Shown here: positions 31,899 to 32,627 of the stretch, one piece after another | How positions within the stretch are numbered: the first letter of the stretch is position 1 | How the letters are laid out: the number at the start of each line of letters is the position of its first letter | Assembly (NCBI GenBank): GCA_026391695.1 | Contig: JAPLDP010000022.1 | Coordinates: forward strand, 1 to 32,627 | Source: Bacteroidota bacterium | Lineage (GTDB): Bacteria; Bacteroidota; Bacteroidia; Bacteroidales; JAGONC01 | Direction of reading: 5' to 3' | Length of the DNA: 32,627 nt | Notes under the pieces: model-generated | Told to the model about the DNA's origin: nothing | The model's input: only the letters and a program-made list of their open reading frames with translations | The model's database searches: none | Made by a program: the position numbers and the translations under genes

Positions 31899-32471
31899 CT
31901 AAAATCCTATCTGGCGTCTGTTTTTAAAGTCATCCACTTCCTGCTTTGCCTGCTCAAGCTGCCTGAGGTACTCAAAGATCAGCAGGATCTGCCTGTCTTG
32001 TTCAATATCATTCTTTTGTAATTCCTCAAGCTTTCTCAGTATCTCAGTATGGGTTTCAAGCAACTGGCCTACTTTGGTAAAAACACGCACGATCTGGATA
32101 TTTACCATGATGGCACGATCACTATGCAATACGCTGGAAAGCATGGCCACGCCTTGTTCCGTGAAAGTATACGGCAATTTACGTGTTCCACCCTAACTTG
32201 ATGTTCCAAATTGGAATATCGAGTTATCGAACTCCTGCTTTGTCAACTGAAACATAAAATCATCAGGAAATCGTCTGATATTCCTTCGAACTGCTTTATT
32301 AAAATTTCCGGTACTTACCCCGTACAAAACAGCTAAATCTGCATCAAGCATCACTTTCTGACCGCGAATAAGGTAAATCTTACTCATGATCACTTCCTCG
32401 GGAACCATCAGCGCATTCTTTTCACTCATAGATGTAGATTTTTCATTGGAAAATGTATTATCTTTAATCAC
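31899..32471 (-). pseudogene. ORF6N-domain protein gene with in-frame TAG
   Basis: Two consecutive minus-strand frames in the same phase make up one ORF6N-domain protein. The first part (32193-32471) has the family's start IPxEVI-like VPEEVIMSKIYLIRGQKVML, then LAVLYGV and RFPDDFMFQLT, and stops at FGTSS. The second part (31899-32177) continues GGTRKLPYTFTEQGVAML to a coiled-coil tail (LEELQKNDIEQDRQI). The break is a TAG at 32193-32195, at the place where the family has Trp (SSWGGTRK), so a single TGG to TAG change explains it. Such proteins occur in phages and mobile regions and are thought to bind DNA. A sequencing error or readthrough is also possible. Confidence 0.85.
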
Positions 32472-32496
32472 TATTGTCCGGTTAATATTCTATTTC

Positions 32497-32627
32497 GTCC
32501 CTACGGGACTTAATTCTATTTTGTAATTTACTTTCTACCAATATCTTGTCCCTACAGGACAGTCCCGTTAGGGACCAAATATCGGTAGAACAATAAACGA
32601 CCCCTGATTTTTTAAGTCCCATCGGGA
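32497..32627. repeat. Palindromic GTCCC repeats at the right edge
   Basis: GTCCCTACGGGAC (32497-32509) is a near-perfect palindrome. A 58-bp imperfect palindrome from TTCTACC (32533) to GGTAGAA (32590) has inner arms GTCCCTA and TAGGGAC. TCCCATCGGGA closes the window. These are short interspersed repeats and the array may continue beyond the edge. Confidence 0.7.

Noticed and set aside
32033-32627. CRISPR array in the GTCCC repeats
   Set aside because: The repeats are palindromic, unequal in length and irregularly spaced, with no cas genes.

Overview
The window reads as chromosomal DNA of an anaerobic member of the Bacteroidota. Evidence: a PorP/SprF-family outer-membrane protein next to a surface protein with a gliding-motility/type IX secretion C-terminal domain, several lipoproteins with short Bacteroidota-style lipoboxes, AT-rich gene starts mostly without Shine-Dalgarno (SD) sequences, TAnnTTTG-like -7 boxes, and many short palindromic intergenic repeats. 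No rRNA, tRNA or CRISPR array was seen.

Left part (1-8556): after a small lipoprotein comes a co-oriented energy-metabolism operon, hdrC-hdrB-hdrA-mvhD-mvhG-mvhA, followed by a hydrogenase maturation protease and an unrecognised cysteine-rich protein. Together they encode a complete HdrABC-MvhDGA-type complex: a group 3c [NiFe] hydrogenase (MvhAG) passes electrons through MvhD to the flavin-bifurcating HdrA, which can serve HdrBC (disulfide-type acceptor) and a low-potential carrier such as ferredoxin. Four internal genes have strong SD sequences, unlike almost all other genes here, which hints at acquisition from an SD-using lineage.

Middle part (8584-21436): ordinary Bacteroidota genes. 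These are two prolyl-oligopeptidase-superfamily lipoproteins, a MATE exporter, the PorP/SprF plus type IX cargo pair, a YD-repeat protein, an MbnP-like copper-protein candidate with its di-haem MauG/MbnH-like partner, and a DUF2027-Smr protein. Hairpin repeats fill the gaps and run into the 5' end of the cytochrome gene.

Right part (21437-32627): a mosaic accessory (defence-type) region starting exactly at the 3' end of the smr gene. It holds an MNT antitoxin with a truncated HEPN partner, a second start-less copy of the last 246 bp of smr, a 225-aa unknown protein, a two-gene module (60-aa protein plus SMC/RecF-like ATPase with a central C2H2-like cysteine/histidine cluster), a Bacteroidota-type AAA ATPase, a 1272-aa Eco57I-like fused restriction-methylation enzyme carrying an in-frame hairpin repeat, and an ORF6N-domain gene broken by an in-frame TAG. 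Three copies of a roughly 39-bp motif and two 111-bp direct repeats partition the region, suggesting repeated insertion and recombination. The most interesting items are the smr 3'-end duplication, the 60-aa/ATPase module, and the hydrogenase-linked unknown protein.
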